Shown here: positions 18,913 to 29,432 of the stretch, in pieces
Position numbering within the stretch: the stretch's first letter is position 1
How the letters are laid out: every line of letters starts with the position of its first letter
Assembly (NCBI GenBank): GCA_002077045.2
Contig: KZ111145.1
Location: 507,026-571,025, forward strand
DNA: 64,000 nucleotides
Reading direction: 5' to 3'
Origin: Rachicladosporium sp. CCFEE 5018
Lineage: Eukaryota > Ascomycota > Dothideomycetes > Cladosporiales > Cladosporiaceae
Program-made: the position numbers and the translations under genes
Notes under the pieces: model-generated
Told to the model about the DNA's origin: nothing
Databases searched by the model: none
What the model saw: the letters and a program-made list of their open reading frames with translations, nothing else

Positions 18913-19953
18913 ATGTCACGAAAGATCCGCGTCGCAGCTGCGCAAGTCGGCGCCGTTCACAAAACCGCCATCAAAAGCGAGACCGTCAAGCGTCTCATCA
19001 CCCTCCTCCAAGAAGCAGCCACGCACAGAATCCAACTCGTTGTCTTCCCCGAAGCAACTCTAACAACCTTCTTCCCTCGACACCTCTTCACCTCGCAAGA
19101 AGAACTAGACACCTACTTCGAGCACGGCGCCGACATCTCACAATCCCCAGACGTCAAGCCCTTGTTCACAGAAGCCAATAAGCTAGGCATAGACTTCGTG
19201 CTCGGCTACGCTGAGCGAACGCCAGAAGGCGTGGGCTACAATACCTGCGTCTACTACTCTGCCAGCTCGAAGAAAGTGATTAGCAAATACCGCAAAATTC
19301 ACCTCCCCGGCACGGTCGAACCCTTCGCAGACCCCGAAGCCGTAAACCAGCTGGAGAAACGGTACTTCACCCCCGGCGACCTGGGCTTCCGCGCGTTCCG
19401 CGCACCGGGACTAGTCTCAGACGCCGTCAAGAAAGCCGATGTCAAGGAAGGAGAGACTACTGTAGGTAAAGGCGACCCCATCCTCGGCATGATGATCTGC
19501 AACGACCGGCGCTGGCCCGAAGCCTGGCGCACCTACGCCCTACAAGGCGCGGAGCTCTTGGTCTTCGGCTACAACACCGGCGGCAACATGGCGCATCTTT
19601 GGGGCTCGAAACCCATGAGTCCCGAAGCCGCGCAGAAGGAAGCGCTCTTCCACAGTCGGCTGGTGCAGCAAGCGAATAGCTATATGAATGCTTGTTTCTC
19701 TGTCTCGGCCGCGAGGTGCGGACTGGATGACGGGAAGTACGATTTGATTGGCGGGAGTAGTATTTGTAGTCCGGAGGGACATGTGGTTGCTGAGGCTGAG
19801 GGGACGGGGGATGAGCTTGTGTGGGCGGAGGTGGATTTGGGGGAGTGCAGGCAGGGGAAGGAGAAGACGTTTGATTTTGGGAGGCATAGGAGGGTGGAGG
19901 CTTATGGGCTGATTGTTGAGAGGACTGGGGCGGAGGAGGTGGAGTTGTTGTAG
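18913..19953 (+). CDS. N-carbamoyl-D-amino-acid hydrolase, nitrilase superfamily (copy 1)
   Basis: 346 aa, single exon, ATG at 18913. The Glu-Lys-Cys triad is present: E47 in VVFPEATLTTFFPR, K128 in SKYRKIHLPG and C196 in MMICNDRRWPEAWR. These flanking sequences are those of N-carbamoyl-D-amino-acid amidohydrolase (E47, K127, C172 in the Agrobacterium enzyme), not of beta-ureidopropionase. About 24 extra residues (around 164-187, VSDAVKKADVKEGETTVGKG) lie between K and C. Reaction: N-carbamoyl-D-amino acid to D-amino acid, CO2 and ammonia. Together with the divergent hydantoinase it forms a two-step hydantoin-using pathway in the cytosol. The late-exon codon use (GGG/GAG-rich after about 19800) differs from the 5' part. 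Confidence 0.9.
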   Translation: MSRKIRVAAAQVGAVHKTAIKSETVKRLITLLQEAATHRIQLVVFPEATLTTFFPRHLFTSQEELDTYFEHGADISQSPDVKPLFTEANKLGIDFVLGYAERTPEGVGYNTCVYYSASSKKVISKYRKIHLPGTVEPFADPEAVNQLEKRYFTPGDLGFRAFRAPGLVSDAVKKADVKEGETTVGKGDPILGMMICNDRRWPEAWRTYALQGAELLVFGYNTGGNMAHLWGSKPMSPEAAQKEALFHSRLVQQANSYMNACFSVSAARCGLDDGKYDLIGGSSICSPEGHVVAEAEGTGDELVWAEVDLGECRQGKEKTFDFGRHRRVEAYGLIVERTGAEEVELL

Positions 19954-21620
19954 AGGAAAGGGTAGAGCGGAGGTAATGAAGTCGTGATACTTGGCCTTGG
20001 AGGTTCTGCAGTGGTCTACATGTTGTTAGAATTTAGAGAGAGACGCATTGAAGGTCATGACGACATCCATAACAAGTCTCTTTCGTAGACTCGAATTCCA
20101 CGCCTCCTCCTTACGCCTGTTCACAACGTCGATTGGCCTGAGTTTGTACGTGTGGGTGGCGCGCTCTGAGAACGTGTTGCATATACGGACGACCTTTGTC
20201 TAGCTGCCGTTGCACAAGGACCGGTATTCCGAGTCCTCAATGCAGCACACGTTAAGGACGCTCGTTGGCCTTGTCTACTCCGGAGCGGTGCTCACGCGTG
20301 ACAGCATCGTAGCGTGTAGCCTGTACGGATGAACGTCGAGAGAACACCGATGGCGATGGTCGTTCGTTTAGCCTGACATCAAGGCATATAGTCGAAGTCT
20401 AGACCGTGGCAGTGGACACTGCACGTGGTCTACATGTATTTGAAACGCGAGTCGAGGTCAGATGTGCTGCTTGGCGTGGAGGTGAAGAGGGCGGTCAAGT
20501 AGATGTCTGCTTGGCGTGTCATGTAGATGCTACAGATCACGAGCGACTGGTCTGCTGCCAGGCCGGCTGAGATCCGCACAGTGCATGTAGATGTACATCG
20601 GGGAGAGGACTTTGCAGAAAACAGACGCACTCAAATCATGCTACCCCTGCGCAGATCTGCCGAGCTCACTCTGCTTTCCCGATTACCTGCCGGCGCCGAA
20701 GTGTCTACGCAACCCGGGGTAGCCGACAAACTCATTCTTCTTCAGGCCAATCCATCACGCAGCAAGGTGTTTCTTCGGCCGCAAGGCGCGCAGTCCGCCA
20801 ACATTCGATCGAGGTTCGGTTTTCGTCGTGCGCCATTTTCTCCGCAGAATTGCCAAATCGGTCCTTCGACAGAGAGATTGCCGCGTGAGATTGCGGTCCG
20901 GCTCCGTTCGTTTGGATCGGGCGCTCTCCGCGCGGACACACAGCGACGTGACAAACGCCAGATGACCTGACTAGTAGCTTTTCCCTCAGCACTAAGCGCT
21001 TTCACTGTCATCCAGACCAGACTCTCGCAGGCACAGTAGCCATTTGCCAGACCAGCTGGTCAGCCGGCTCCACGTGCCTAGTCATCGCATCTCTCTTTGC
21101 CTACTCACATCAGCGGTCTGTCGGTCCAACTGCCCTGCATGCCGCGCCATTACGCCACAACCCATCAAGCTTCCCGAAAGAAAGTTCTTCTATGCAGTAG
21201 TGTCTTGATCTAGTGGGCAATCACATGTCGGTTGCGTGCTTGCGTGGGCGTGCCTGCTCCGAGGGAGCATGTGCGCGGTGGTCGATGCTGTACATATGGG
21301 TGGGTTGAGTGGAGGTATACATCTCGTCGTTACTTCGCTGTCATCTGTTTGAAGACATTGCTTGCGAACACGACGCTACTATGAGTGTACAGTCAGCTTT
21401 TTTGCCTTCACTGCTGCGGCGGAGTGTTTGGATAAGATGAGGGGTTGAGACCTGTTTGATGTGCTTCTGCGGGTTTGCGCGGTGATCGTCGTCGTGTAAA
21501 ACGGAGACTGTTTGTCGCAGTGACGAGGGTCAAGAACGACGAGGGGGTATATTGACCGCCACATCACTATCTACGACTCGAGAACGAGAACAGTTCTGGA
21601 CCGCGATCGCAATCACCGCC
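19954..21620. other. 1.67-kb gene-poor region
   Basis: Collinear with 47155-48824. Open frames on both strands (for example 20527-20970 plus) are interrupted or diverge as fast as random sequence in the other copy, so none is called. It probably holds the 3' UTR of the carbamoylase gene and the promoter of the next gene; an unrecognised ncRNA cannot be excluded. Confidence 0.5.
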
Positions 21621-22550
21621 ATGCCTAAGATGCCGTTCACCATCACGCCAGAGGATGCCGAGAGCCTCTCACAATCCGACGGCTTCACCATACTTAGCGA
21701 ACATCTGGCTGAGCATCTCGACTCCAGGTTTTGCCCTGATCATGACTGCGACAGTGACGAAAAGACTACTTCCTGGATCACGGCCCGCGACATCCTGCAC
21801 GCCCTCCTGGTACCCGTAGCAGAGCTCTTCGATAAGGCGCAGTACGTCGCTGAGGTCGCCACTCACGCCGAGAAGATCGAAGATTTGGAGTACGCCTACA
21901 CTGGCGAAGCCCGCGGTGCATTCCTATGGCTCTCCTGTTTTCTCGAACAAGAACGTGCTTGGACCTTCACTCAGGGGTGTCCAGCATGCGTGGCCAGTCA
22001 TTCACTGGACTCTGAATTCAAGATTCGCCTACTCTACTCTGCCTGCCTGCTAAGCGATGTACACTACCCATTCACTCTGGAAGGACCCAAGCTTCCCAGC
22101 TTCATGTTCTTCCTCGAGAGCCTGCGAACAGCACTCTCAGAAGATGCTCTCTGGGGATCGGATTTCTTCGACCGTATGACGCCCAAAGCAGTCCAAACCC
22201 GCGACGGCATCGAAGACCTCATTCACCAAAGCCTTCAAATCGACGCCATGCTCTCCGCACCTCCCTCGCCAACACCTCCCTCTAGCGGAGAGAGCTCCGC
22301 GCAGGTCTCCCCAATATTATTACCTATGGGTACCTCCCCCGGCATGAAAATTAAGCGCAGCAAGATGGCACGGCGCCAACTCCGCCTCAAAGCAGAGGAA
22401 GAGCAGTGGGTGGAGCAAATGCTCCTGCAAGCCTGGGAGAAACTCGATCCCGCCGCAGCCGACGCGCTGCCAAATACGGACCAGAATCTAGATGCGATCG
22501 TTAAGACGTTGCCGATGGTGTCGGTGAGCGAGGTGGTGCATGATAAGTGA
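21621..22550 (+). CDS. Conserved protein of unknown function, 309 aa (copy 1)
   Basis: ATG at 21621 (MPKMPFTITPEDAESLSQSD); the frame is open further upstream but without an ATG. The protein is soluble, acidic and mainly helical, with AEHLDSRFCPDHDCDSDE, an LLVPVAELFDKAQYVAEVATHAE helix region, GAFLWLSCFLEQERAW, CPACVASHSLDSEF, a Pro/Ser-rich linker (SAPPSPTPPSSGESS) and a C-terminal basic segment SKMARRQLRLKAEEEQWVEQ. Two Cys/His clusters (CPDHDC, CPAC) could bind metal. Copy 2 keeps the frame with about 14 substitutions, the rate of the neighbouring enzymes, so the gene is real. I do not recognise a family. Confidence 0.7.
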   Translation: MPKMPFTITPEDAESLSQSDGFTILSEHLAEHLDSRFCPDHDCDSDEKTTSWITARDILHALLVPVAELFDKAQYVAEVATHAEKIEDLEYAYTGEARGAFLWLSCFLEQERAWTFTQGCPACVASHSLDSEFKIRLLYSACLLSDVHYPFTLEGPKLPSFMFFLESLRTALSEDALWGSDFFDRMTPKAVQTRDGIEDLIHQSLQIDAMLSAPPSPTPPSSGESSAQVSPILLPMGTSPGMKIKRSKMARRQLRLKAEEEQWVEQMLLQAWEKLDPAAADALPNTDQNLDAIVKTLPMVSVSEVVHDK

Positions 22551-23231
22551 GCACGCGAACATCAATGTGAAGAGAGATTGGCTCGCCTAACAAGACACGA
22601 CGAGAAAGAAACAACATCGATGACAGACGAAGTTCTGTCATGAGGTTGTGCTGCATATTTGATCTGCAGTCCAGGTGTCAAGTATCCCGCTTCGGATTTT
22701 GACGCCCACGCTGGGATTTGCAGGTCATGTGCAGAACACAGGCGACTCTGCAGGACGACACGAGGCGATCTGCGGAGATGCAGGGTGGTGTTGGCAATGG
22801 AGATGGTGAAGATGTTCGTGTTTCTGCTTATGAGGCGGATGATCGGGCCGTGGTATGGAGAAGCATGTTTCAAGGCGTTGGTAGAGCGGTGGAGCTGCAT
22901 ATTCTGGATGCAGTGGATATACCCCCAGTGGACAGGACGGTTCGTACATAGCATGCAGCAGCAAAGTATCCAATTGAGATGCCAGACTTGCTTCAAATCT
23001 ATAGGCGTAGTCAGAACAGACTTCCATGGATTGTGAAACGAACATGGGAAGTCGATCGTTCTTGCCTAATGCGGTCGGTGCTGATTTGCTCACTTCTTCC
23101 TCACGCTACGTTCCGTACGAACCTAAGTGCAATCAAAACACCCAAGACCTCACCGCTAACGGTAAGCTTACGACTTTATCACACTATATCGTTCGGATGA
23201 TGCCGAAGTGTAAGTATCTCGACGATAGCCC
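22551..23231. other. Intergenic region before PIG-H
   Basis: 681 bp, collinear with 49755-50434. Overlapping open frames on both strands contain indels relative to the other copy. No gene called; promoter of PIG-H and 3' UTR of the 309-aa gene. Confidence 0.45.
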
Positions 23232-23887
23232 ATGATGCTCACGATCAAGCGACCAACGCCAACGACAATCGAGTACACCATCTCCACGCGTCCGCCGACA
23301 ACGACAATTACTGCCCGAACTGCCTCTGTACTGTCGGGCCTTGCACGCATTCTGGTCGGTGTGCTCGCATTCCTCTGCCTTGTCCTTGAGCTCAGCAACT
23401 ATTTCGAACTCCACTACACCAACCTTAGGCGCTTCTTGCAAGGCTTCGTGTCGTCGCCGTTTCCCCCAGTCCAATACCGCATTCCCATCTACGCTGCTCT
23501 CCTGTTTCTGACTGTGCGACGCCCCTACGCTACCGACTCGCTCCTAGTGATCCAAGGTCTCGGCCTCCAGACCAGCACATCCAGCTCCACCTACCTCTGG
23601 AGTGGCACTACGAGGTTCATTCCGACGAGTCAGGTACAAGATGTGTTCCTGCACGAGGCATTCAAAGGTTTTGAGGTGGTGTACTACTTGAGCGTTGTGG
23701 TGGAAGGGGAAGGAGGTGTGGTTGTGGTGTTTCCTGTAAGTCTTTACTAGTATTCTGGAAGCGATATAGGGGCGGTTTGGGAACGACTGGGCACTGACTT
23801 CAACCACAGACTGTCCTGCCTAGACGCCAAGTGCTGGAGCAGGTATGGAGGGGCGTGAGGAGCAGCCTCTATGAGCTCAAAGGCTGA
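23232..23887 (+). CDS. PIG-H / Gpi15 subunit of GPI-GlcNAc transferase (copy 1)
   Basis: Join(23232..23735, 23810..23887), 193 aa. Exon 1 ends VVVVFP; a 74-nt intron (GTAAGT...CACTGAC...CCACAG) joins to TVLPRRQVLEQVWRGVRSSLYELKG. Two hydrophobic segments (about 34-55 and 84-96, ending FLTVRRPY) form the hairpin typical of PIG-H. The conserved domain follows: DSLLVIQGLGLQTSTSS, TRFIPTSQVQDVFLHEAFKG and VYYLSVVVEGEG. The protein belongs to the ER-membrane complex (with PIG-A) that adds GlcNAc to phosphatidylinositol, the first step of GPI-anchor synthesis. Two adjacent ATGs (23232, 23235) are possible starts. The stop lies 26 bp from the stop of convergent PUS3. Confidence 0.85.
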
Positions 23888-23913
23888 GTGAAAGCGGACT
23901 TTGAGGCTACACA

Positions 23914-25737
23914 CTACTTTCCGATGTCATCTACGGCAGCTGTCCTGAACCTGGGATACTGCAAGCCCTTGCGAACAGCGTACCGCGCATTCACTACATC
24001 CGGCGACTCCATACGCTCTCGCTGCATGACAGGCATGTATGTGCCGACAGTCCGCGGCAGCTCGCTGCCATCGTACACGCGGTCACTCTTCAGCGCGAAG
24101 TCAACATCACGGAGCTTGGAAGGTTTGCCTTGCCGGCGCACGACATTCATCAGGCTTCCAGCTAGGACCTCCTCCATCTTTCGTTGCCGCCAGAGCACCC
24201 AAAGATCGTCCATCACGCCGCCACGGCCATACTTGCCATCCTCGACGCCAGGCGGGTTCTTCTTTGCCCGATCTTGGCCGCCTTCGCTATCGCCGACGTA
24301 GACCCAGTCAAGGCCGTCCTCATAGCCACCAGCATGGCTTCGCTCACCATCATCAGCATGATCCGCCTGCTGTAGCTTCTCTGGATCAGGGAAAATGCAA
24401 TCCCACAGCACAAGCGCCACATCACTGGCCATATCATACATTGGCCGTCCCGGCGTTATACTCACATCAAGCAGCTGGTCAACAAGTTCCGGCTTCTCCC
24501 AGCCTTGGCCAACAAGGAACAGAATCGCGACAAGATGACGGACTTGATGCCATAAGAAAGCGGAGCCACGTACCTCGAACCAGTACAGCTGCGGTTTTGG
24601 AGTGCTCAGCTGTCCTCCCGCGTCCCTGTTCGCCTCTGCGCCGACCCCAACCAGACTCGCTGGCTGGTCCTCAGCTTCCACGCGATGGACCCCAGCATGA
24701 AAGACCCGCCTCTCGAAGTTCTCGATCTGCTTACTTGCATCAATCTTGCAGAAGTTGCGAAAGTCATGCAGACCTTCGTACTTCTTGGCGGCAGATTGCA
24801 TGGCGTTTATGTCCAGCCAGCCGTTACCCCGTTTATGTGCATTGCCGGGTAATGGTGCGAAGGCTGGGTTGGTGAAGAAGTAGCGGTAGCGACGCTCACG
24901 GCAATTGAAGCGGGCGCTAAAGTCTGGAGGTGGGTTTGGGCACCAGGCAAGGACGCGGATGTCTGGTGGGAGAACCCGGTTGAGGAGCTGGATGTAGGGT
25001 AGTTCGTCTTTGATAGGGTCGAAGGATGGCTCTTCGGGTGCGCTCTCGTCTGACGGCATGTCCTCCATAGAAACCTCATCTGGCATCCCGTTGACGTCCT
25101 TGTCATCTGCTCCAGACACCGTTGATGCTAGTCCCTTCGCTTTTACAAGTGGTCTCGCGCTCCGCACCCTCAACCCCACCACCTGCCCAAACGCACTAAC
25201 TCCCTTGTCCGTCCGCCCACACTTGCTATACTCCACACCCTCCCAGCATACCTCTTCCAGCTCGTCCTTGCCATGCCCGCCTGCCTTCCCCTCTGGAAAG
25301 TCAGGAAAGAATAACCTCACTTTCCTCAATGCCCTCCACAACACCTCCTCCACCGTTGGCAGCGGCGTGGAGTTGTTCGCATGGTGCTCGAAGCCATTGT
25401 ACGCGCCGCCTAGGTAGGCGAACTTGAGCGCGATCAAGCGAGTGGAGTACCTAGAGGCATTGAAGGGTTTTGGGGCTTTAGGCGGTTTCTTGAACTTGCC
25501 GGGCACGGTTGGGGAGGCGGTAGCGGGGGCCTGCGTTGGGCCGAGAGCCGATTCGAGAGCGCGGATGCGGGCGATCAGGGACTCGGAGGACCAGGTAGTG
25601 TAATCCTCTGTCGTGGCCATCTCCCGGGATACGCCGCGGGCAGGGCGTGCTTTGGTAGCGAGGCGGCGGAGATGTTGAGGTCTAGGGCGTACGTGGAGAG
25701 AGGCCACAAGCGAAGATGTCAGAGTGGCATGCTTCAT
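23914..25737 (-). CDS. PUS3: tRNA pseudouridine synthase Pus3/Deg1 (copy 1)
   Basis: 607 aa, single exon. TruA-family core: RLIALKFAYLGGAYNGFEHH, PTVEEVLWRALRKV, then the catalytic Asp177 in YSKCGRTDKGVSAFGQVVGL, YIQLLNRVLPPDIRVLAWCP, CRERRYRYFF, YEGLHDFRNFCKID and FLWHQVRHLVAILFLVGQG. The GFEHH and KCGRTDKG forms are those of the Pus3 (Deg1) branch, which modifies U38/U39 in tRNA anticodon stems. Residues 1-39 are rich in Arg, Ser and Ala with few acids (LRRLATKARPARGVSR), resembling a mitochondrial presequence, and a second ATG (25620, residue 40, MATTEDY) could start a cytosolic/nuclear form. Convergent with PIG-H. Confidence 0.92.
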   Translation of the reverse strand: MKHATLTSSLVASLHVRPRPQHLRRLATKARPARGVSREMATTEDYTTWSSESLIARIRALESALGPTQAPATASPTVPGKFKKPPKAPKPFNASRYSTRLIALKFAYLGGAYNGFEHHANNSTPLPTVEEVLWRALRKVRLFFPDFPEGKAGGHGKDELEEVCWEGVEYSKCGRTDKGVSAFGQVVGLRVRSARPLVKAKGLASTVSGADDKDVNGMPDEVSMEDMPSDESAPEEPSFDPIKDELPYIQLLNRVLPPDIRVLAWCPNPPPDFSARFNCRERRYRYFFTNPAFAPLPGNAHKRGNGWLDINAMQSAAKKYEGLHDFRNFCKIDASKQIENFERRVFHAGVHRVEAEDQPASLVGVGAEANRDAGGQLSTPKPQLYWFEVRGSAFLWHQVRHLVAILFLVGQGWEKPELVDQLLDVSITPGRPMYDMASDVALVLWDCIFPDPEKLQQADHADDGERSHAGGYEDGLDWVYVGDSEGGQDRAKKNPPGVEDGKYGRGGVMDDLWVLWRQRKMEEVLAGSLMNVVRRQGKPSKLRDVDFALKSDRVYDGSELPRTVGTYMPVMQRERMESPDVVNARYAVRKGLQYPRFRTAAVDDIGK

Positions 25738-26011
25738 CGATCAGAGGCGAAGGCATGGGGTGGTGTTGGTCGATGGAGAGTATTGGTGTTGAACGGTGGA
25801 GTGGAGGTTCGCCTGCGAGGGCAGATCTCGCGAACTTCTATGTAGAACAAATGGAGGACATTGACTTGCAGTCATTCATAAGGTGTATTATCATTAAGCT
25901 ATGCTAGACAATCCGAGACTCGAATCACCCTCGTCCGCATGACGCGCCCATATATCGTCGGGTATCTTATGTCGTTCCCATCGTAGCAACATCGTGTCAT
26001 GCATCTCCTCA

Positions 26012-28174
26012 TCAACCCGTTCTCACCCTTGTGAAGGCTCTCCGCCATGCACTTCTCTCTGTGCCCACCGTCCCTAAGCTAGCTGCGCTCCCAGACCTCA
26101 CCCAAGGTGCCTCAGGTGTGGCAGGCCCCTCGACAAAGAAGCTCTCCTCCTTGAGCCCACTTCCCTTTCGCATGCCCATTCCCCATCTCGCCCCGTCATC
26201 AGCCTGAGGCGGCGAGAACTGCGCAGCACTCATTATACTATCCCTCGTACTCTCCCTCTCCAGCTTCGGACTCATAGGCCTGTGCCTATCATCCGGTGCT
26301 TCCCACTTCCGCCTCGCGCAACAAAGTGTCTCCACACCCGCTTGCCCGACCAGTATACTCTGAATGCTCTCCGAGACTGCTCGCGCTGAGGGACGGAGTG
26401 TAGCATTCTGCACCATCATCTGCTTGCACAACGACAGCAGCTCTGGCACAGCGCGAAAGATCTCTTCTGGTCGCTTTGTGGCGTCTTCGCGCAGGATGTC
26501 CGTCCACACGTCCAGCTTGTCAGAGTCTGCGGCATGAAATGAAGTGTCTACATGTGACTTTGACCGGCTCCGAGGCGAGGTGGAGGGTGTTGTTTGACGC
26601 GAGCCGCGGAACTTGACGAATTCTGTTGTTCGTCCCTTGAGCGCGAAGGTAAGAATGTCGAGATAGATGCATGCGAGAGAGAAGATGTCGCCCATCTCGG
26701 GTAGAGCGAGAGGGAGGTCGCGGAGCATGGCAGGGTTCAGTTGCGTAGGGCGGGGGAAGACTCGCGATGGTATTGACGAGGCAGTGGGCGAGGGCGGAAC
26801 AGAGAAGGTCGATGAGGGTATCGTCGGTGATCCGAGGTGTCGGCTGAAGTTGCGTATGCTTGAGGCTGAGCGCGAGAAGGAGAGAGGCGACATGGCTGTC
26901 GTGAGTGAAGTGAGGCTGTTGCTGCGGCCAGTCTTCATGACGGGCGAGGACGTCGGTGTTGTCGCATTTGTGCAGAAGCTGTTGCTTCTCGTCGACGATG
27001 TGTCAGAAGATGGAGTAGCTGATGAGCTTGTACTACTACTCAGTTTGCGCAGTCTGCTGAATGCACCCATACTGCTGGTCGGTGGACTCGATGCCAGGGA
27101 GATTGGCTCTCTGCATATCTGCGATTCTGGAGCTGCATACTCGTATATCTCTGTTTTCATCGTCTTCTTGTCATGTTGGAATGTCCGCAGACTCCCGATA
27201 TCTGCGAACGCAACGCGGTTGTCGTGATTGATGAGTATGTTTGAGGGTCGTATTGCAGTGTGGGCAACTCCTCTCCGGTGTAGGAAGGCAAGCGTATCCG
27301 CGAGACAGTGCATCCACTCGTACAGCATCCGAGGTCGTTCAGACGGAACAACGCGAAGCAGCTGCATAGGCGTGCGGTGATCGATGTAAGTCCGCAGGGT
27401 ATGTTCGGCAACGAAGTCAGACAGAACGTAGCCAGCATCCTCAGAAGTGTATGACGCCCAGGCGCATGCAATATGCTCGTGTTTGTGCAGCTTAGCCTTG
27501 CGCACATCTCGTGTGAAGGCTTCTCGCCGATTTTGACCCGTGTCCTTGTCGATCAGTGCGAACTTCCGGCGCACGAAGATGTCGTCTGGCCATCCCGCGA
27601 AGTGTATGCGATCCCAACTTTGCAAGCTCACTGCAGGCGGCAGTGTATTCACATATTCCATAGGCATGTGCTCCTTTGGTCCGTAGTCGATATGATGGCC
27701 ATGCTTCAGTTCCCGCAGCAAATACAGGAATTGCGTCTACTAGAACTCCTTATTCAGCTTCTCATCCGGCTCGTACGACAGCTCCAGCGTCTCAACATCC
27801 TCTAGCGACACTGGTAAGTCGGCATCATCCCAAGAATTGTCGATGCACCCAAAAATCTGGTCCGGCACGCCGATCTCCGCAAGTATGAGAAACAGTCGCT
27901 TGGAGCGCTCCAATATCCATTCCATGTACGTATTATCTGTCAAGCCCTCTCCAAATGCCAATGGTCGGTCCAGAAATTCCCGCTCTTCACCCCTCAATTT
28001 CGACACCACATAGGCTCGCGTGACCTTGGCTTCTATCCTACTATCCGTCCACCATAGTCGCTTCAGTGCCGCATGTGGCGTTACCAGTGAGTGGCCGCCG
28101 TAGCCATAGATGTAAGCGTTGAGCGCGATCTCCCCTGCGGTAGGCGCGATCTGCGCCAAAGTGCGAGTGCCCAT
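26012..28174 (-). pseudogene. Predicted pseudokinase, interrupted by two adjacent stop codons (copy 1)
   Basis: One frame runs 28174..26012 (720 codons plus stop), interrupted at 27742-27737 by TAG TAG where copy 2 reads TAC CAG (Tyr-Gln in KKFYQTQFLYLL). The N-terminal 144 codons resemble no domain I know. The kinase-like region spans about residues 190-340: REAFTRDVRKAKLHKHEHI (lobe N), LYEWMHCLADTLAFLHRRGV, then HTAIRPSNILI in place of HRDxKxxN, ADIG in place of DFG and YEYAAPES as the APE region. Loss of the catalytic Asp implies no phosphotransfer even when intact. The rest is Ser/Thr-rich linker plus a second helical part (LPLALPEMGDIFSLACIYLD, RAVSESIQSILVGQ). A truncated 144-aa product or stop readthrough are possible. 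Confidence 0.7.
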
Positions 28175-29432
28175 CGTGAATCGAGTGGCGTGTCGCTGCG
28201 CAGCTCGAGCGCACTACGCCTTGCCGAGAAGTAAGACACCACGCGGATATATACTTCGCTTCGAGTAGTACGAAAGCACCCATGCGCTTGTAGAGTGGAG
28301 ACAACGTTTGCAGTAGGCGTCTGACGACGAGATGGAAGAGAATTGCGGCAAGACGTAGAAGAGACGAAATGCGAACCTCACCGGATCTGTCTACTTGCCA
28401 ATGCGATGTGCGACCTGTGTAAAGTACGGTACGTGTACGCTTACTGCTAAGCTCCGTACGGCCATCCAGAAAAAGCCACCAGAGATACAGAGGCTCCGTG
28501 CCGCGATGTTGGCCAGTCGCACGAATTCCATCGAAGGAACGTATGCGAATTTGTTGTACGGCGATGATGCTGTGCCACATGGCACCAAGCGCCGGCGCTC
28601 TCTAGCTGTACGACATGCGTGTTGGCGAGCGACAGCCCTGGAGCCAGTCATTGTGAAGGTTTTCCAATACTGAGCTCGTCAGTGGCCACATCTTCGGAAG
28701 ATTGTTGGATTGAGAAGCCAAAGGAATACTACCACTGGACGCGATGGAAGGATTCGGAGGATGGCAGACTATGACAGGTTGTAATGAAGTCGTGATGGCT
28801 GAAAGGAGGCAGGGAGCCGGGGTGGAGGATATTGGACGACTGACCAATCAGGTGCTGTTGTGGGATTTTCTACCTACCTTACTGTAGCTCTTGGTCGACG
28901 ATGGTCGCTCGCGGCTGACAGGTAGAGTGGAATCGGATCTTCGTTAAAACATTTGCAGCGCTTGTGGCACAATCACAGAGGAGCCTGCACGCCACGACAG
29001 ACGATGAGCCAGACCAGACGCGTGACATAGCAATCTCTCAATATCACAAGAGACGTGTGCTTGCATACAAGATCCGCAATTCCAGCGCCCGTGGGAACGG
29101 GAGCGGACTGATACATTTAGCGATGTTGCACCACGTGTCGAGCGGTGTGGTAGGACTGATCTACGGTGTGCGGACATGAGTGGGCTGGGAGGTTGTGTAG
29201 TCCGCTCCGAAGCCAATGGATGCAAGATCATTCGTTACGAAATGGTAATCTGCCCGGCTAAAGACCGGTCGTCAATGTCAGCCTTTCTCCGACGGCATCC
29301 GTGAGATAGATCATTCAAGTGTCGTGTGTGTCATTTCGGTGGTGGCCGCACTGAGGTCCAGCTCGAGCTGGTCAGCAACGGAGACGCTGGCGACTGGTAC
29401 GAAACATTATAGCCGTAGATGAGGCGGGACAG
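28175..29432. other. 1.26-kb intergenic region
   Basis: 5' region of the pseudokinase gene and beyond, collinear with 55376-56632. A 92-codon frame (28395-28673, plus) is conserved in both copies but has no supporting features and lies in the likely 5' UTR/promoter; it is not called. No repeats seen. Confidence 0.45.

Noticed and set aside
20527..20970. 147-codon ORF between carbamoylase and the 309-aa gene
   Set aside because: Stopped early in copy 2 (CGTTAA). The 86-codon frame on the other strand differs at about 10 residues between copies, well above the real genes.
28395..28673. 92-codon ORF conserved in both copies
   Set aside because: No features; a conserved longer frame also exists on the opposite strand, so conservation reflects low overall divergence in this leader region.
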